Assembly: GCF_000332275.1 (NCBI RefSeq)
Contig: NZ_CM001776.1
Location: 62,001-126,000, forward strand
Length of the DNA stretch: 64,000 nucleotides
Source of the DNA: Synechococcus sp. PCC 7336
GTDB lineage: Bacteria; Cyanobacteriota; Cyanobacteriia; Thermostichales; PCC-7336
Direction of reading: 5' to 3'
The position numbers were made by a program, and so were the translations under genes. This document shows positions 61,532-64,000 of the stretch, piece after piece; positions within the stretch are counted from its first letter, which is position 1; the number at the start of each line of letters is the position of its first letter. The notes beneath the pieces were generated by a model. It worked only from the letters and a program-made list of their open reading frames with translations, was not told the DNA's origin and searched no databases.

Positions 61532-61614
61532 GCCCCACACTCGCGAACCCACTCGATCGCAGCTTATCAGAGGGGCTCTGCCCCATTGAAGGGGAATTCA
61601 AACCGGCCCGTGCC

Positions 61615-61911
61615 TCAGCAGAACTGGGAGGAACCATCCGACACTGCATCTGCCTTCTGTAGCAGCCATACTTGCCAGTCTCCGTCTAAGCAAATATCCT
61701 GCCGAGGATCGCCGCTAAAATAGACCACCTGCCCGTTTTGACTGATGCAAAACAGCACCGCTCCCCATTCGGCTGTCAACTTAGACACCTTAAACGGACC
61801 GTCTCGATAGGCTTGCAAGTATTCGCCATCCAGCGCCGATACGCTGGGCACATCTCGGCCGCAGTGACGGAGCAGAATATTGATGCGACGGTTGACATCG
61901 TTCGGAGTCAT
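61615..61911 (-). CDS. Small protein of unknown function
   Basis: The 98-residue product (MTPNDVNRRINILLRHCGRD...) has an alpha/beta pattern, with EWGAVLFCISQNGQVVYFSGDPRQDICL in the middle and WQVWLLQKADAV near the end. It has no signal peptide or membrane segment. It contains four Cys. No family is recognised. It reads away from the sensor gene that starts near 62404. Confidence 0.5.
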   Translation of the reverse strand: MTPNDVNRRINILLRHCGRDVPSVSALDGEYLQAYRDGPFKVSKLTAEWGAVLFCISQNGQVVYFSGDPRQDICLDGDWQVWLLQKADAVSDGSSQFC

Positions 61912-62403
61912 GTCAGTCGAAGGGAATGCGCCATCTCAACTTCCCCAACACTTACGTAGAACTTGATTGTGGCACCTGACTCAGAGCAAAACTGCGATCG
62001 GTCGAACAGAGTTTGTTGCAATCGCAGACTTTGATGGGAAGTTTGGTTGCCCATTGGCCCCCGACCTAACCTCCCTCGTTCCCACTCGGATGCGAGTAGT
62101 CTTGGTTCGCTTTTTATAGTGAATGTTTTGCAACAGATCTCATTTTGCAAAACGTTACAACACCTGGCGTTCGCGCTGGCAATAATGGGGAAAATTCACA
62201 GGGGAAGACCCCTTCTAGCCTTTTTCTTTAGGTCAACAGAGAGGCGCTCTCGCCGATCGATGCACAATTCCATACACTAGAATTGCGTTCTACTTCCTCT
62301 AGGGGCGTATTTGACAAATCTCGTCAAATATCTGGCTAGCCAGCTCATCAGTAAAGTTATTTCGCAACCGCTCTTGACTCTGTTTTTATCCGCGAGACTC
62401 AGA

Positions 62404-64000
62404 ATGCAATGGGGGCTGCGATCGCTGCCTGTCCGTTTGATGTTGGCTTTTGCCGGACTGGCGATCGCTTCCATTAGCGCAGTCACCTATCTATCCGTCA
62501 ATCGAGAGCGGCAGGCATTTCAGAGCCACCTGCAGCAGCAGGCAGATTTGCTGTTAGAAAGTCTCGAAGCAACCGCCTCCAATTCCTACGAGCAAGAGGA
62601 TATTGATGCCTGGTACCGTATGATTCGGGCCTATATGGTGAGCGAATCGCCCACGTCTTTAAAGGGCACCATCTATGCTCCCAACGGAGAGACGCTCGCT
62701 CAAACCAGCGAACACTCAGCCCAAATTCCGATTGGCCTGGAGGTGCTGCCAACAGGAACACCTGTCTATATCTGGAATGCCGAACATTTGACGGCCATTC
62801 GCAAGACAACTCGCGATCGCACGCAGTTGGGAGCAGTTGCAGTGGAGCTGTCTACCGAACGCCTTGAAGACGACATCGAGACAGCCTGGCTCAATGCGCT
62901 TAATGTTGCCTTCGGTGCTAGCACGATCAGTACTCTGTTGGCCCTCTTGCTCGGGCGCACCATCACCGGTCCACTCGGACGAATGGTGAAAGTGACCGAG
63001 CAAATTGCGGCAGGTGATTTCTCTCAGCGGCTGCCCCATCGCGGCGGCGGCTCGGAGTTGTCGGTGTTGGCGGGCTCGTTCAATGATATGGCCACCCAGC
63101 TACAAGACCTCATCGCCCGCAAGGGTGCCATTCTCAAATACGCCCCCGATCCAATTGTCACCTTTGACGCCGCAGGCTGCATCGTCGATTTCAATCCGGC
63201 TGCCGAGCAGGTTTTTGGCTGCAGTAGCGAGGCAGCTCTGGGGCGCTCCCTCGCCCGCTTGGTGCTTCCCTCCCCTTGGAAAGAGCAACTGGAAGCGGAC
63301 ATCGAGCGCGGCATTGGCGGAAATAGCCGCCAATTTCTCGATCGCCGCACGGAATTGCCTGCCATTCGTGCTGACGGCAGTCAGTTTCTCGTGGAGATGG
63401 CGATTAGTTTAATGACAGTTCGGGAAACTCCTCTCTACACCGCTACGTTCCGGGATATGACCGAACGCCGACAGGCGGAAGCCGCCCTGCAGGAGAGTGA
63501 GGCTCGATTTCGGCAAATTTTCCACAATGCTCCCATCGGTATTGCCACGATCGCCGCTCGCAACCAAAAAATTTTGCAGGTCAATCCCACTTGGTGCCAG
63601 ATTTTGGGCTACACGCCCTCGGAGTCGATGCAGTTAACGCTATCTGATGTGGCGGCTCCCGTTCGGGCTGGAGATCGGCAGCTTGCCGAAGCCACTCACT
63701 TCGCGATTGCGGGCGAGAACCTGCAACAGGAATGGCGCTTGGTGCGTCGAGACGGACAGGAAATTTGGGCCCTGGTGACGCTGACCGATTTACCGGCTGC
63801 CGATGGGGAACCGCCCGTTAGCTTGGCCATGCTGGAAGACATTACTCAACGCAAGCAGGTTGAGGCCAAATTGCGCCACGATGCCTTTCACGATGCCCTA
63901 ACGGGGTTGCCCAATCGCACGCTGTTGCTGGCGCGGTTGGAGCGTGCTTACACCCGCTATTGCCAGTATGGAGAGGGCCATGCATTTGCCTTGCTGTTTG
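62404..64000 (+). CDS. HAMP-PAS-PAS-GGDEF sensor protein (partial)
   Basis: The frame is open to the right edge, so the gene is cut. I take ATG 62404 (MQWGLRSLPVRLMLAFAGLA) as the start; an in-frame TTG at 62311 with AGGGG upstream would add 31 residues. A membrane segment (LPVRLMLAFAGLAIASISAVTYL) and a periplasmic domain of about 140 residues precede a second span (VAFGASTISTLLALLLG). A HAMP domain (RTITGPLGRMVKVTEQIAAGDFSQRLP), two PAS domains (AILKYAPDPIVTFDAAG, IFHNAPIGIATIA) with their PAC parts, and the start of a GGDEF domain (HDALTGLPNRTLLLARLERA) follow. It should make cyclic-di-GMP; an EAL domain may lie beyond the edge. Confidence 0.9.
   Translation, partial: MQWGLRSLPVRLMLAFAGLAIASISAVTYLSVNRERQAFQSHLQQQADLLLESLEATASNSYEQEDIDAWYRMIRAYMVSESPTSLKGTIYAPNGETLAQTSEHSAQIPIGLEVLPTGTPVYIWNAEHLTAIRKTTRDRTQLGAVAVELSTERLEDDIETAWLNALNVAFGASTISTLLALLLGRTITGPLGRMVKVTEQIAAGDFSQRLPHRGGGSELSVLAGSFNDMATQLQDLIARKGAILKYAPDPIVTFDAAGCIVDFNPAAEQVFGCSSEAALGRSLARLVLPSPWKEQLEADIERGIGGNSRQFLDRRTELPAIRADGSQFLVEMAISLMTVRETPLYTATFRDMTERRQAEAALQESEARFRQIFHNAPIGIATIAARNQKILQVNPTWCQILGYTPSESMQLTLSDVAAPVRAGDRQLAEATHFAIAGENLQQEWRLVRRDGQEIWALVTLTDLPAADGEPPVSLAMLEDITQRKQVEAKLRHDAFHDALTGLPNRTLLLARLERAYTRYCQYGEGHAFALLF

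Overview
The window is cyanobacterial chromosome. The octamer GCGATCGC (HIP1) is scattered through most of it, and it carries nblA (phycobilisome degradation), hemL, a tocopherol cyclase, glgA, two DevC-type exporter permeases and DUF1997, all typical of cyanobacteria. I cannot name the species. No rRNA, tRNA or CRISPR array was seen.

Layout. 1-211: 3' end of aroE. 208-11498: a minus-strand surface-polysaccharide region in two runs (three genes at 208-2918, five at 6031-11498) with one GT2, four GT4-type glycosyltransferases, two left-handed beta-helix acyltransferases and an O-antigen polymerase/ligase-like membrane protein. The runs are separated by a frameshifted IS4-type element that sits inside a 186-bp MITE-like repeat, and by a Uma2-family gene. 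11636-15485: ftsH, then sirohydrochlorin chelatase and cobA (siroheme/cobalamin branch). 15567-18858: a compact three-gene operon (small unknown protein, GshB-like ATP-grasp ligase, and a fusion of an N-formylglutamate-amidohydrolase-like domain to a QEGLA/HExxxH metallopeptidase) in a 3.8-kb stretch without HIP1 sites. 18980-19767: two near-identical small coiled-coil genes flanking a second MITE copy, followed by pyrH.

21070-30405: a plus-strand lipid-degradation cluster: acyl-CoA ligase, FadN-type hydroxyacyl-CoA dehydrogenase/enoyl-CoA hydratase, thiolase, E. coli-type FadE with an N-terminal membrane segment, and a monoacylglycerol-lipase-like hydrolase. Together these encode a full beta-oxidation spiral, which cyanobacteria are generally thought to lack. 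The ligase has its ATP-binding P-loop replaced by a longer unrelated segment, and the lipase carries an in-frame 15-bp x 5 minisatellite. 31210-33517: a VOC protein and a succinate-semialdehyde dehydrogenase with operator-like repeats upstream.

33934-48993: mostly housekeeping and regulation: a secreted protein, mutL, DUF502, a YbjN-like protein, a devB-devC-devC-devA export operon with two permeases, hemL, a pentapeptide-repeat protein, hisIE, DUF1997, a metallo-beta-lactamase-fold protein with an eroded metal site, and nblA (59 codons). 49185-64000: a third MITE copy, an HTH protein, an alpha-oxoamine-synthase followed by peroxiredoxin-like and thioredoxin genes, miaE, glgA, tocopherol cyclase, a DUF262/DUF1524 (GmrSD-like) gene overlapping an M48 protease tail to tail, a second M48 protease, small proteins, and the 5' part of a HAMP-PAS-PAS-GGDEF sensor protein that runs off the edge.

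Most interesting: (1) the complete beta-oxidation cluster and its altered ligase; (2) the ATP-grasp / amidohydrolase-QEGLA operon, which resembles a ligase plus carboxypeptidase modification cycle; (3) a mobile repeat whose borders, target duplications and secondary IS insertion can all be read from the sequence.
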